Source: Spirilliplanes yamanashiensis
Lineage (GTDB): Bacteria; Actinomycetota; Actinomycetes; Mycobacteriales; Micromonosporaceae
Direction of reading: 5' to 3'
Assembly (NCBI RefSeq): GCF_016863475.1
Contig: NZ_BOOY01000028.1
Span: 1-64,000 of the forward strand
Length of the DNA stretch: 64,000 nucleotides
Positions 1 through 9,125 of this stretch are shown here, in pieces. The notes under the pieces were generated by a model. It saw nothing but the letters and a program-made list of their open reading frames with translations, was not told the DNA's origin and made no database searches. Within the stretch, counting starts at the first letter, position 1. The number at the start of each line of letters is the position of its first letter. Made by a program: the position numbers and the translations under genes.

Positions 1-231
1 AGGACGGACCCCGCCGTTCTGCTGTCCGGGCCCGGTCCGGGCACCCGCCGCGTCCCAGCCCGCGTATCCATACTTGACACATAGGATTTGCGGGTTAATG
101 CTGCTTGCATCCGGCCGCCGCGCCGGCGCCCCCGTCGCACCCGCCCGGTCCGACGTGCCGAGCCACCCACCCCCGTTGTCGCCGACGAGTCCGCCGGCAG
201 GTACCCCCTGCCCGGACGCGAAGGAGCCGCC
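1..231. other. Leader region upstream of the importer operon
   Basis: No convincing gene lies here. The first 60 bases show nothing recognisable. The region holds one promoter-like element (annotated separately) and an untranslated leader of roughly 120 nt before the permease start. A small inverted repeat, ATGC (98-101) and GCAT (107-110), sits just after the -10 region. In-frame codons upstream of 232 exist, but they read as Arg/Pro-rich junk without homology features. Confidence 0.5.
74..101 (+). promoter_or_regulatory. Putative sigma-70-type promoter of the importer operon
   Basis: A perfect TTGACA hexamer lies at 74-79 and is followed after 16 nt by TAATGC at 96-101. The surrounding bases are unusually AT-rich for this genome. 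It is the only good -35/-10 pair ahead of the operon, so it is the likely main promoter. Any sulfur- or nitrogen-responsive operator next to it is unknown. Confidence 0.5.
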
Positions 232-1101
232 ATGTCCTCGTCCGTGCTCGACCCACCCGGCGTCCGCCTCGCGCCGGCCCCGCGCCCCGCCGGAGCCCGG
301 GGCGACGAGCCGCGGCCCGCCGCCGGCCTGCGCCGCCTGCTGGCGGCCCTCACGCCCGCCCGGCGGCTCGTCGGCCTGGCCGCCGTCGTCGTGCTGTGGC
401 AGGTCGGCGCGACCGCCGGCTGGCTCGGCAGCACCACGCCCGCGCCGCTCGACGTCGTCCGCGCCGGCGGCGAGCTGGTCGCCACCGGCGAGCTCGCGCA
501 CCACCTCGGCGTCTCGCTCACCCGCGTCGCCAAGGGCCTGGCCATCGGCCTGACCGTCGGGCTGGTCCTCGGCCTCGCCGCCGGCCTGCTCCGGCTCGCC
601 GAGGACGTCGTCGACGCGCCCATCCAGGCCCTGCGGATGCTGCCGCACCTCGCCCTCGTGCCGATCTTCATCATCTGGTTCGGCATCGGCGAGACCTCGA
701 AGATCGCGCTCATCGCGATCGGCCCGATCTTCCCGCTCTACCTCAACGTGCTGCACGGCATCCGCGGCGTGGACGAGCGCATCGTCGAGTCCGCCCGCTC
801 CTGCGGCGTCGGCCGGCTCGGCCTCATCCGCCGGGTGATCCTGCCCGGCGCGCTGCCCCAGATCCTCGTGGGCCTGCGCCAGGCGCTCGGCATCGGCTGG
901 CTCACCCTGGTCGTCGCCGAGCAGACCGCCACCACCAGCGGCATCGGGTTCCTCATGAACGACGCCCGCGAGTTCCTGCGCACCGACGTCATCTTCGTCG
1001 TCCTCGTGCTGTACGCCCTGCTCGGCCTCGCCACCGACCTGACCGTCCGGCTCGTCGAGCGGCGGGCCCTGGCCTGGCGCCGCGGGTTCGCGGGGGAGTG
1101 A
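232..1101 (+). CDS. ABC transporter permease, SsuC/TauC/NrtB family
   Basis: This 289-residue permease belongs to the binding-protein-dependent family that imports sulfonates, taurine, nitrate or cyanate. About six hydrophobic segments span residues 45-275. The EAA loop is visible around ESARSCGVGRLGLIRR, followed by ILPGALPQILVGLR, which docks on the ATPase. The ATG at 232 was chosen because AGGAG lies about 8 nt upstream; a longer reading from 88 gives only Arg/Pro-rich sequence. The ATPase gene starts 2 nt after the stop, and the flavoprotein, ferredoxin and binding-protein genes follow in one transcription unit. The family is clear. The substrate is not visible from sequence; an organosulfur compound is my inference from the AprA/AprB-like neighbours. 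Confidence 0.9.
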   Translation: MSSSVLDPPGVRLAPAPRPAGARGDEPRPAAGLRRLLAALTPARRLVGLAAVVVLWQVGATAGWLGSTTPAPLDVVRAGGELVATGELAHHLGVSLTRVAKGLAIGLTVGLVLGLAAGLLRLAEDVVDAPIQALRMLPHLALVPIFIIWFGIGETSKIALIAIGPIFPLYLNVLHGIRGVDERIVESARSCGVGRLGLIRRVILPGALPQILVGLRQALGIGWLTLVVAEQTATTSGIGFLMNDAREFLRTDVIFVVLVLYALLGLATDLTVRLVERRALAWRRGFAGE

Positions 1102-1103
1102 CC

Positions 1104-1859
1104 ATGACCACGACGACACTGACCACCGGCGTGCGGGTCCGCGACGTCCGCCGCGTCTTCGACCGCCGCGTCGTGCTCGACGGCGCCGACCTGACCATCG
1201 CGCCCGGCGAGTTCGTCGCGCTGCTCGGCGCCAGCGGCTCCGGCAAGAGCACGCTGCTGCGCGCCGTCGCCGGGCTCGACCGCGGCGCCACCGGCAGTTT
1301 CGACGTCCCGGACCGGCGCGCCATCGTCTTCCAGGAACACCGGCTCATGCCGTGGAGCCGGGTGTGGCGCAACGTCACGCTCGGCCTCGACGCCCCGCGC
1401 CTGCGCGACCGGGCGCTGCGGGCGCTCACCGAGGTCGGGCTCGCCGCCCGCGCCGACGCCTGGCCGCGCACCCTGTCCGGCGGCGAGTCGCAGCGGGTCG
1501 CGCTGGCCCGCGCCCTGGTCCGCACGCCGGACCTGCTGCTGCTCGACGAGCCGTTCGGGGCCCTCGACGCCCTGACCCGGCTCAAGGCGCAGGCGCTCGT
1601 CGCGCGGCTGTGGACCGAGCACCGGCCCGCCGTCCTGCTCGTCACCCACGACGTGGAGGAGGCGCTGCTGCTCGCCGACCGGGCCCTGCTGCTGCGCGAC
1701 GGCCGGATCGCCGAGGAGTTCGTCGTCGACGTGCCCCGGCCCCGCGCCCTCGACCACCCCCGGCTGCTCACCCTGCGCCGGCACCTGCTCGCCGGCCTCG
1801 GCGTCGACGCCGACCGGCCCGACGCCGACCTGGCCCCCGAACCGGAGGAGACCCGATGA
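1104..1859 (+). CDS. ABC transporter ATP-binding protein, SsuB/TauB family
   Basis: This 251-residue ATPase energises the adjacent permease. All motifs are intact: Walker A GASGSGKST near residues 38-46, Q-loop around VFQEHRLMPW, signature LSGGESQRVALARAL, Walker B LLLLDEPFGALD, and the switch histidine in LVTHDVEEAL. It lacks the long C-terminal regulatory domain of maltose-type ATPases, as is usual for SsuB/TauB. The start ATG has GGGGGAG just upstream, overlapping the end of the permease gene. Its own stop overlaps the flavoprotein start by 4 nt (ATGA), so translation is probably coupled. The subfamily is assigned from size and gene context. Confidence 0.92.
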   Translation: MTTTTLTTGVRVRDVRRVFDRRVVLDGADLTIAPGEFVALLGASGSGKSTLLRAVAGLDRGATGSFDVPDRRAIVFQEHRLMPWSRVWRNVTLGLDAPRLRDRALRALTEVGLAARADAWPRTLSGGESQRVALARALVRTPDLLLLDEPFGALDALTRLKAQALVARLWTEHRPAVLLVTHDVEEALLLADRALLLRDGRIAEEFVVDVPRPRALDHPRLLTLRRHLLAGLGVDADRPDADLAPEPEETR

Positions 1860-3478
1860 CCGCCACCCCGCAACCCTCCACCCTCGACCTGGTCGCCGAC
1901 GTGGTCGTCGTCGGCGGCGGCCCCGCCGGCACCTGGGCGGCGCTCACCGCGGCCCGCGCGGGCGCCGACGTGCTGCTGCTCGACAAGGGCTACTGCGGCA
2001 CCAGCGGCCCGACGGCCTCCGGCGGCACCGGCGTCTGGTACGTGCAGCCCGACCCCGCCGCCCGGGACAAGGCGATGGCGAGCCGGGAGGCGCTCGGCGG
2101 CCACCTGCAGGACCGGCGCTGGATGGCCCGGGTGCTCGACCAGACGTACGAGAACATGAACCGGCTGGAGGCCGAGGCGCGCTACCCGTTCCCGGTCGTG
2201 GACGGCCGGCCGCACAAGCGGGGCCTGCAGGGCCCGGAGTACATGCGCCGGATGCGGTCCTGGATCAAGCGGGCCGGCGTGCGGATCCTCGACCACAGCC
2301 CGGTCACCGAGCTGCTCGTCGACGGCGCCGGGACCGTGGCCGGCGTGCGCGGCCACCGCCGCCAGCACGACATGGACTACCGGGTCCGGGCCGGCGCGGT
2401 CGTGCTGGCCACCGGCGGCTGCGCCTTCCTCAGCAAGGCGCTCGGCTGCGACGTCGACACCGGCGACGGCGCCCTGTACGCGGCCGAGGCCGGGGCGGAG
2501 CTGTCCGGCATGGAGTTCTCCAACTCCTACGCCATCGCGCCCGCGTTCACGTCGGTCACCAAGACCGCCTACTACGGCTTCGCCACGTTCTTCCACGGCG
2601 ACGGCACCCCGCTCGCGGGCGCGGGCAGCCAGGGCGGGCGCTCGGTCATCGCCCGGGAGCTGCTGGACAGCGGCGTCGTGCTCTGCCAGATCGACCAGGC
2701 CGACGCGGAGACCCAGCGGCTCATGCGCACCGGCCAGCCGAACTTCTTCCTCACCTTCGACCGGCTCGGCATCGACCCGTTCACCGAGAAGTTCCCGGTC
2801 ACCCTGCTGCTGGAGGGCACGGTGCGCGGCACCGGCGGCATCCGGATCACCGGCGACGACTGCGCGACCACCGTCCCCGGCCTGTACGCGGCCGGCGACG
2901 CCGCCACCCGCGAGCTGGTCTGCGGCGGGTTCACCGGCGGCGGCAGCCACAACTCGGCGTGGGCGATGTCGTCCGGCACGTTCGCCGGGGGCGGCGCCGC
3001 CGCGTTCGCCGCCGCGCTCGGCGCGGGCGCGCACCGCCGCCGGCTGTCCGGCACCGGCGGCGCGGGCATCCGGCCGGCCGGTTCGGGCGCCGGCGGCGCG
3101 GGCCGCGCGGAGGCGCTGGACGTGCTGCGCCGGCAGGTGCACCCGTACGACAAGAACTACCTGCGCCACGGCGACCGGCTGCGGCCCGCGCTGGCCGACC
3201 TCGACGCCGTCTGGGCCGGGCTGCGCGCCGGCGCGGCGCCCGCCGGCGGCGACCTGCCGCGGCTGCGCCAGGCGGCCGCGATGGTGGCCCACGCCCGGTG
3301 GATGTACACCAGCGCGCTGGCCCGCACCGAGAGCCGCGGGATGGCCCGCCGCCAGGAGTTCCCCGGCCTCGACCCGGCCCAGTTCCACCGGCTCGCCGTC
3401 GGCGGCCTCGACCGGCTGTGGGTGCGCCCCGAGCCGGTCACCGGCCGCGAGGTGCGGGAACTGGCGGTGGCGTCGTGA
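1856..3478 (+). CDS. FAD-dependent oxidoreductase, AprA/FrdA/SdhA family
   Basis: This 540-residue flavoprotein of the fumarate reductase/adenylylsulfate reductase alpha family has the N-terminal dinucleotide fold VVVVGGGPAGTWAALTAARA (residues about 15-34). A substrate-cap region follows, then the C-terminal FAD-binding stretch around GLYAAGDAA and FTGGGSHNS. No signal peptide is present, so it is cytoplasmic. The partner ferredoxin begins 4 nt before its stop, giving an AprA-AprB-like pair. In dissimilatory sulfur metabolism AprAB reduces or oxidises adenylylsulfate; here the pair is embedded in a sulfonate-type importer operon. An assimilatory role in releasing sulfur or a related group from the imported compound is my inference. 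Fumarate reductase is less likely because no heme or membrane subunit is nearby. Confidence 0.8.
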   Translation: MTATPQPSTLDLVADVVVVGGGPAGTWAALTAARAGADVLLLDKGYCGTSGPTASGGTGVWYVQPDPAARDKAMASREALGGHLQDRRWMARVLDQTYENMNRLEAEARYPFPVVDGRPHKRGLQGPEYMRRMRSWIKRAGVRILDHSPVTELLVDGAGTVAGVRGHRRQHDMDYRVRAGAVVLATGGCAFLSKALGCDVDTGDGALYAAEAGAELSGMEFSNSYAIAPAFTSVTKTAYYGFATFFHGDGTPLAGAGSQGGRSVIARELLDSGVVLCQIDQADAETQRLMRTGQPNFFLTFDRLGIDPFTEKFPVTLLLEGTVRGTGGIRITGDDCATTVPGLYAAGDAATRELVCGGFTGGGSHNSAWAMSSGTFAGGGAAAFAAALGAGAHRRRLSGTGGAGIRPAGSGAGGAGRAEALDVLRRQVHPYDKNYLRHGDRLRPALADLDAVWAGLRAGAAPAGGDLPRLRQAAAMVAHARWMYTSALARTESRGMARRQEFPGLDPAQFHRLAVGGLDRLWVRPEPVTGREVRELAVAS

Positions 3479-3828
3479 TCGAGATCGTGTCGTCGAGCCG
3501 CTGCGTCACCTGCGACGTCTGCATCGCCGTCTGCCCGACCGACGTCTTCGACCGCGGGCCGGGCGGCCTGCCCGTGATCGCCCGGCAGGGCGACTGCCAG
3601 ACGTGCTTCATGTGCGAGGCGCACTGCCCGGCGGACGCGCTGTTCGTCGCCCCGCTGACTCACCCCGCGCCCGAGGGCTCGCCGCTGCGCGACGAGCGGC
3701 ACGTCACCGAGTCGGGGCTGCTGGGCAGCTACCGCCGCGAGATCGGCTGGGGCCGCGGGCGCAAGCCCGGCGCCCGGCAGGCCGTCGGCCCCGAACTCGG
3801 CCGCGCCCGCATCACCCCCGCTTCCTGA
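3475..3828 (+). CDS. Two-cluster 4Fe-4S ferredoxin, AprB-like
   Basis: This 117-residue ferredoxin carries two [4Fe-4S] motifs, CVTCDVCIAVCP (about residues 11-22) and CQTCFMCEAHCP (about 42-53), as in bacterial-type and AprB ferredoxins. The GTG start overlaps the flavoprotein stop (GTGA), implying a stoichiometric complex in which the ferredoxin passes electrons to or from the FAD subunit. A basic C-terminal tail of about 45 residues (GRGRKPGARQ region) extends past the clusters and could be the partner-docking segment, as the AprB tail is; that comparison is inference. The stop codon overlaps the ribosome-binding site of the following binding-protein gene. Confidence 0.88.
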   Translation: MIEIVSSSRCVTCDVCIAVCPTDVFDRGPGGLPVIARQGDCQTCFMCEAHCPADALFVAPLTHPAPEGSPLRDERHVTESGLLGSYRREIGWGRGRKPGARQAVGPELGRARITPAS

Positions 3829-3840
3829 GGAGACCAGCTC

Positions 3841-4833
3841 ATGCGTTCCATCAACCTGTTTCGTGGCGCCACCGCCGTGGTCGTCGCCGCCCTGCTGACG
3901 ACGGCCGCCGGCTGCAGCGCGGAGTCCGAGGCGGCGGCCGGCTCCGGCGGCGGCTCCGTGCTGCGGGTCGGCGCCATCGGCAACGCCAACGCCCTGTCCG
4001 GCCCGGTCGGACACCACCTGCGCCAGGGCCGGCTCGTGCCGGCCCTGGCCGCGCTCGGCGTCACCGACGTCAAGGTCGTCACGTTCCCGAACGGCCCGGA
4101 CCTCAACCAGGCGCTCGCCGCGGGCGAGCTGGACCTCGCCGTCTACGGCGACACCCCCGCGCTCGTCGCCAAGGGCGCCGGCCAGCCCACCCGGCTCATC
4201 GCGCAGGCCCAGGTCGGCCTGGACGCCGGCATCCTGGCGAAGAAGGCGGGCGGGCCCACCTCGATCGCCGGGCTGGCCGGCCGCAAGGTCGCCGTGCAGA
4301 CCGGCTCGTACATCCACCGGTATCTGCTGGGCGCGCTCGCCGACGCCCGGGTCGAGCCCGCCGAGGTGATCCACATCTACAGCTCCGACGTGGAGGCGGC
4401 CCTGGAACGCGGCGACGTCGACGCGGCCGCCGTGCCGATCGCCAACGTGGAGGCGCTCAAGGCCAAGGGGTACCCGCTCATCGCGCTCGCCTCGAAGGAA
4501 CACCCGCAGTACCTGGGCACCAGCGCGACCGTGGTCACCGAGAAGTACCTGGAGAAGCAGCCCGGCATCGTCGCGGCGTGGCAGGACGCGCAGCGGGCGG
4601 CCGTCCGGGCCGCCAAGGCCGACTGGCCGGGGTTCCTCGCCTACTCGGTGAGCATCAACGGGTTCCCGCCCGCGATCGTCGAGGCGACCACGGTCGCGGA
4701 GCAGTGGCCCGAGGAGCCGTTCACCGAGCGGGGCCTGACCCTGCTCGCGGGCACCAAGCAGTTCCTCGTCGAGCAGAAGTTCGTCCGCAAGGACTTCGAC
4801 CTGGACGAATGGACGGTCCGCTCCGCCGCCTGA
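3841..4833 (+). CDS. ABC transporter substrate-binding lipoprotein, SsuA/TauA/NMT1-like
   Basis: This 330-residue periplasmic-type binding protein has a lipoprotein signal: basic N-terminus, hydrophobic core, then lipobox TTAAGC with the lipidated cysteine at residue 25. The mature part has the two-lobe NMT1/SsuA layout, with LRVGAIGNANALSG at the start of lobe 1, FPNGPDLNQALAAGELDLAV, and lobe 2 from about residue 120. It would capture the substrate outside the membrane for the permease and ATPase encoded at the start of this operon. GAGGAG lies 8 nt before the ATG. A strong hairpin follows the stop, so this is the last gene of the unit. The ligand is unknown; a sulfonate-type anion is plausible. 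Confidence 0.88.
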   Translation: MRSINLFRGATAVVVAALLTTAAGCSAESEAAAGSGGGSVLRVGAIGNANALSGPVGHHLRQGRLVPALAALGVTDVKVVTFPNGPDLNQALAAGELDLAVYGDTPALVAKGAGQPTRLIAQAQVGLDAGILAKKAGGPTSIAGLAGRKVAVQTGSYIHRYLLGALADARVEPAEVIHIYSSDVEAALERGDVDAAAVPIANVEALKAKGYPLIALASKEHPQYLGTSATVVTEKYLEKQPGIVAAWQDAQRAAVRAAKADWPGFLAYSVSINGFPPAIVEATTVAEQWPEEPFTERGLTLLAGTKQFLVEQKFVRKDFDLDEWTVRSAA

Positions 4834-4838
4834 ACCGT

Positions 4839-4868
4839 GCCGGGGGCCCCGCCGCCGGGGCCCCCGGC
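4839..4868 (+). terminator. Hairpin terminator after the importer operon
   Basis: A perfect 12-bp stem (4839-4850 with 4857-4868) encloses the 6-nt loop GCCGCC. It begins 5 nt after the stop of the binding-protein gene. There is no T-tract, which is usual for actinobacterial terminators. It isolates the operon from the downstream kinase gene. Confidence 0.7.
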
Positions 4869-4948
4869 CGGGGGTGACGCCGGTTTGTCGGCCCCCGCCG
4901 GCGGGTAGGCCTCACCAGGGACGGGCAGGGTCGGGGACGGAGCATTCC

Positions 4949-5992
4949 ATGCGGACAGTGGGCGGGCGGTACCAGCTCGTCCAGCGCATCGGCGTCGGCG
5001 GCATGGCCGAGGTGTGGCGCGGCCACGACGCCGTGCTGGACCGGCCCGTCGCCGTGAAGCTCATCGCCCCCGCGCTGCGCGACCAGGTCGCCGTCGACCT
5101 CGTCCGCGCCGAGGCCCAGCTCGCCGCCCGCCTGGCGCACCCCAACGTCGCCGGCGTGCACGACTTCGGACTGTCACCCGGCGGCCCCGCCGGTGACCTG
5201 CCGTACATCGTCATGGAGCTCGTCGAGGGCCAGACCCTCGCCCGGCACCTGGCCGCCGGCCCCCTCGACTGGCGGATCGCCGTGCGCGTCTGCGCCGAGG
5301 TCGCCGCCGCCCTGGCCGCCGCCCACGCCCAGCACGTCGTGCACCGCGACGTGAAGCCGGGCAACATCATGCTCACCCCGGCCGGCGCGAAGGTGCTCGA
5401 CTTCGGCATCGCCGCCGCCGCCGGCCAGCACGAACTCGACCTCGACGGCCCGGTCATGGGCACGCCCGCCTACGTCGCCCCGGAACGCTTCGCCGGGGTC
5501 CCGGCCACCCCCGCCACCGACGTGTACGCCCTCGGCGTGCTGCTCTACCACTGCCTGGCCGGGCGCCTGCCGTGGCCGGCCGACACCGAGACCGGCCTGG
5601 TCCACTCGCACCGCTACCTCGACCCCGACCCGCTGCCGGCGGTGGCCGGGCTGGCGCCCGAGGTGGTCGACCTGATCTCCCGCTGCCTCGCCAAGGACCC
5701 CGCCGAACGCCCGACCAGCCTGGTCGCCGCCCTGCTGCTGGCCGAGGCCGTCGACGCGCGCGTCTACGTCCCCATCGCCGACCTGGCCGCCGAACGCCCG
5801 CACCCGCCCGCGATCCAGCCGTGGGACGAGCAGGCCGCCTCCGCGCCGACCGGCGCGGTCGCGGCCGACCGTCCCGAGGCGGACCCCGCCGCCCCGCCGC
5901 TGACCGACCACGCCGTCACCGACCACGTGGCCGCCGACCGGCCGCCGGCGCAGCGCGAGGCCCGCCGGCGGGTCGGCCGGCACCGCGCCTAG
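4949..5992 (+). CDS. Soluble Ser/Thr protein kinase (PknB-type, no membrane segment)
   Basis: This 347-residue Hanks-type kinase has all catalytic elements: glycine-rich loop GVGGMAEVW (15-23), ATP lysine K37 in VAVKLI, catalytic HRDVKPGN, metal-binding DFGIA, and activation-segment end GTPAYVAPE. The domain ends near residue 270. An Ala/Pro/Asp-rich tail follows, with no transmembrane helix or PASTA repeat, so this is a cytosolic kinase. The ATG at 4949 was chosen because it directly precedes the conserved N-lobe; a clear Shine-Dalgarno is lacking. The gene is convergent with a PRMT-like methyltransferase gene and their stop codons overlap at CTAG (5989-5992). Substrates are unknown. Confidence 0.9.
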   Translation: MRTVGGRYQLVQRIGVGGMAEVWRGHDAVLDRPVAVKLIAPALRDQVAVDLVRAEAQLAARLAHPNVAGVHDFGLSPGGPAGDLPYIVMELVEGQTLARHLAAGPLDWRIAVRVCAEVAAALAAAHAQHVVHRDVKPGNIMLTPAGAKVLDFGIAAAAGQHELDLDGPVMGTPAYVAPERFAGVPATPATDVYALGVLLYHCLAGRLPWPADTETGLVHSHRYLDPDPLPAVAGLAPEVVDLISRCLAKDPAERPTSLVAALLLAEAVDARVYVPIADLAAERPHPPAIQPWDEQAASAPTGAVAADRPEADPAAPPLTDHAVTDHVAADRPPAQREARRRVGRHRA

Positions 5993-6876
5993 ACGACGAC
6001 CTCGACCTCGGCGCTCTCCTGCAGGACGTGGATCTGGTCGCCCGGGCGGTACGCGAAGCGCACCCGCACCCGGGTGCCCTCCTCGGTGAACACCGGGCGG
6101 CTCAGCGGCACGACCAGGTAGTTCATCAGCCAGTCGACGGTGCGGGGCGGTTCGAGGAAGGCGGCCAGCACGTTCTTCGTGATGATCCGCACCGCGTTGA
6201 GCCAGCCCGGCCGCTCGACGGTGAACTCCGTCTCCGCCGTGCAGGTCTGCGGCAGGTCCTCGTCGTAGTAGAACTGCTGGAACACTTCCGGGTCGGCCAG
6301 CTCGACGGTGCGCGGCTGCAGGCTGTACGGGTCCTGGAACTGCGGCGCCGCGACGGCGTACCCGTGGAAGGTGAAGTCCTGCTGGACCGGCTGGACCGCC
6401 TGCAGGCAGGCCTCGGGCACGAAGCGGGGCAGCGGGCCGTCGAAGTTGGCCGCGTAGCGGCGCTTGAACCCGCCGATGACCTCGATCTGGCGCTCGCGCA
6501 GCAGGCCGACGTGGAGCATCTCGCACAGCACCACGTCGACGGGCTCGTCGGGCACGTACGTGCGGGCGTCGGCGTGCACGAGGGTGATCTGGTCCTCGCC
6601 GGCGTGGGCGAGGGCGGCGCGGGCGGTGGCGAGCACGACCGGCTCGCGCTCGACGGCGGTCACGCGGGCGCCGCGCTGGGCGGCGAAGAAGGACAGCACG
6701 CCGGTGCCGGCGCCCAGGTCGAGCACGTGCATGCCGGGGGTGACGACCTCGGCGATGGCCTGCTCGAAGCCGGTCATGCGGTGCTCGTCGAGCAGCATCG
6801 GCACGTGGTACTGGATCGGGATGACGTCCGCGGGCAGGCCCTCCCAGGGGGAGTGCAGGTCCTCGGTGCTGTGCAT
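5989..6876 (-). CDS. Protein arginine methyltransferase-like (PRMT-type) SAM methyltransferase
   Basis: This 295-residue class I methyltransferase has SAM motif I VLDLGAGTGVLSFFAAQ (51-67), an acidic residue closing strand 2 (AVEREP), and the PRMT double-E loop. CEMLHVGLLRE (118-128) places glutamates E119 and E128 nine residues apart, as in PRMT1, where they bind the substrate guanidinium. A C-terminal all-beta barrel-like region follows. The His-Trp pair of the PRMT THW loop is not obvious. The ATG at 6876 has AGGAAG at a good distance upstream; the longer reading to 6975 adds an Arg-rich stretch. Bacterial PRMTs are uncommon. The enzyme could modify protein arginine or a small guanidino compound. 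Confidence 0.75.
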   Translation of the reverse strand: MHSTEDLHSPWEGLPADVIPIQYHVPMLLDEHRMTGFEQAIAEVVTPGMHVLDLGAGTGVLSFFAAQRGARVTAVEREPVVLATARAALAHAGEDQITLVHADARTYVPDEPVDVVLCEMLHVGLLRERQIEVIGGFKRRYAANFDGPLPRFVPEACLQAVQPVQQDFTFHGYAVAAPQFQDPYSLQPRTVELADPEVFQQFYYDEDLPQTCTAETEFTVERPGWLNAVRIITKNVLAAFLEPPRTVDWLMNYLVVPLSRPVFTEEGTRVRVRFAYRPGDQIHVLQESAEVEVVV

Positions 6877-6946
6877 GCCGGGCACTTCCTGGCGATCCGT
6901 GCGCACTTGTCGGCGGCGGCGGGGCCTCCGTGCCCGGCCGAGGGTC

Positions 6947-6975
6947 GTGACCGGCCGTAGCGGCCGACCGGTCAC
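6947..6975 (-). terminator. Inverted repeat between permease and methyltransferase genes
   Basis: GTGACCGG (6947-6954) and CCGGTCAC (6968-6975) form an 8-bp perfect stem with a GC-rich 13-nt loop. It lies 17 nt after the end of the amino-acid permease gene and about 70 nt before the methyltransferase start on the same strand. It may be the terminator of the permease gene or an operator for the methyltransferase gene. Confidence 0.45.
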
Positions 6976-6992
6976 TCCCTGCGACTATATCG

Positions 6993-8444
<1,452 letters not shown>

Positions 8445-8560
8445 CCTGGCGTCCTCCACTGCTCCGGCGGCGGATCCGCGCAGAGATTCCCGCCGCGGCA
8501 CCCGGGCACCCGACCGCGCCCGGAGCGGCCGAGATCGTCGGCCGCCGATGCCACCATGCG

Positions 8561-8579
8561 ACTGTGCGGCTACTGTGCG
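8561..8579. repeat. Direct repeat in the divergent promoter region
   Basis: ACTGTGCG occurs at 8561-8568 and again at 8572-8579, an 11-bp period, i.e. one helical turn. It lies between the divergent amino-acid permease and STAS genes (spacer 8445-8724). Such spacing suits a tandem operator bound on one DNA face. No regulator gene is adjacent, so its role is speculative. Confidence 0.35.
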
Positions 8580-8724
8580 CAACCCTTGGGCCGGGATCCG
8601 GCGCGACCGCGGCCCCGCACCCCGTGTCCGCCCGTGCCGGGAAAACCGGGGCACGCTGCGAGGCGGGGGAGCGGCGTTGTAGCGTGGGCCACGGACGACC
8701 CGCCGGACTCGGAGGGAGCGGCAC

Positions 8725-9081
8725 ATGGGCGAAGCGGTCATGACGACGCGACGGCAGGCCGACGGCGCGATCGTCGTCGACGTCCGCGGCGTCCTCGACG
8801 CGGCCACAGTCGACGCGCTGCGGGCGGCCCTGCTCGGCACCCTCGCCAGCGACCGGCCCGGCACCATGATCGTCGACCTGACGTACGTGACCTTCATGGA
8901 CTCCATGGGCATCGGCGCGCTCGTCGCCGGCCACAACGCCGCCCGCGAGATGGGCTCGCAGTTCGTGCTGCGCAACCCCAGCGAGTTCGTCCACCGCCAG
9001 CTGCGCGTCACCGGACTGGCCCAGATGTTCGGCCTGCCGGACACCGCCGGCGACGCCGAGCCGAGCACCCGGCACCGCTGA
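8725..9081 (+). CDS. STAS-domain anti-sigma factor antagonist
   Basis: This 118-residue single-domain STAS protein resembles SpoIIAA/RsbV. Strand beta-1 is IVVDVRGVLDAATVDAL. The phosphorylatable serine lies in the conserved loop VTFMDSMGIGALVAGHNAA, here within MDSMG. Unphosphorylated antagonists of this kind sequester an anti-sigma kinase and free a stress sigma factor. No anti-sigma kinase or sigma factor gene adjoins it, so its partner must be elsewhere. GGAGGGAG precedes the ATG by 8 nt. A TAGCGT box near 8682 could be its -10 element. Confidence 0.88.
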   Translation: MGEAVMTTRRQADGAIVVDVRGVLDAATVDALRAALLGTLASDRPGTMIVDLTYVTFMDSMGIGALVAGHNAAREMGSQFVLRNPSEFVHRQLRVTGLAQMFGLPDTAGDAEPSTRHR

Positions 9082-9113
9082 TCGATCCGCGCGCGCGGCG
9101 CCCGCCGCGCGGT

Positions 9114-9119
9114 TAGTGT
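9114..9119 (+). promoter_or_regulatory. -10 box for a leaderless esterase transcript
   Basis: TAGTGT lies 6 nt before the ATG at 9126, with no Shine-Dalgarno between them. This spacing puts the transcription start at or next to the start codon. Confidence 0.45.
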
Positions 9120-9125
9120 CTCGGC

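Noticed and set aside
3055-3120. Gly/Ala-rich stretch in the flavoprotein as a frameshift scar
   Set aside because: The frame is continuous, the family motifs resume on both sides, and the segment fits a flexible loop.
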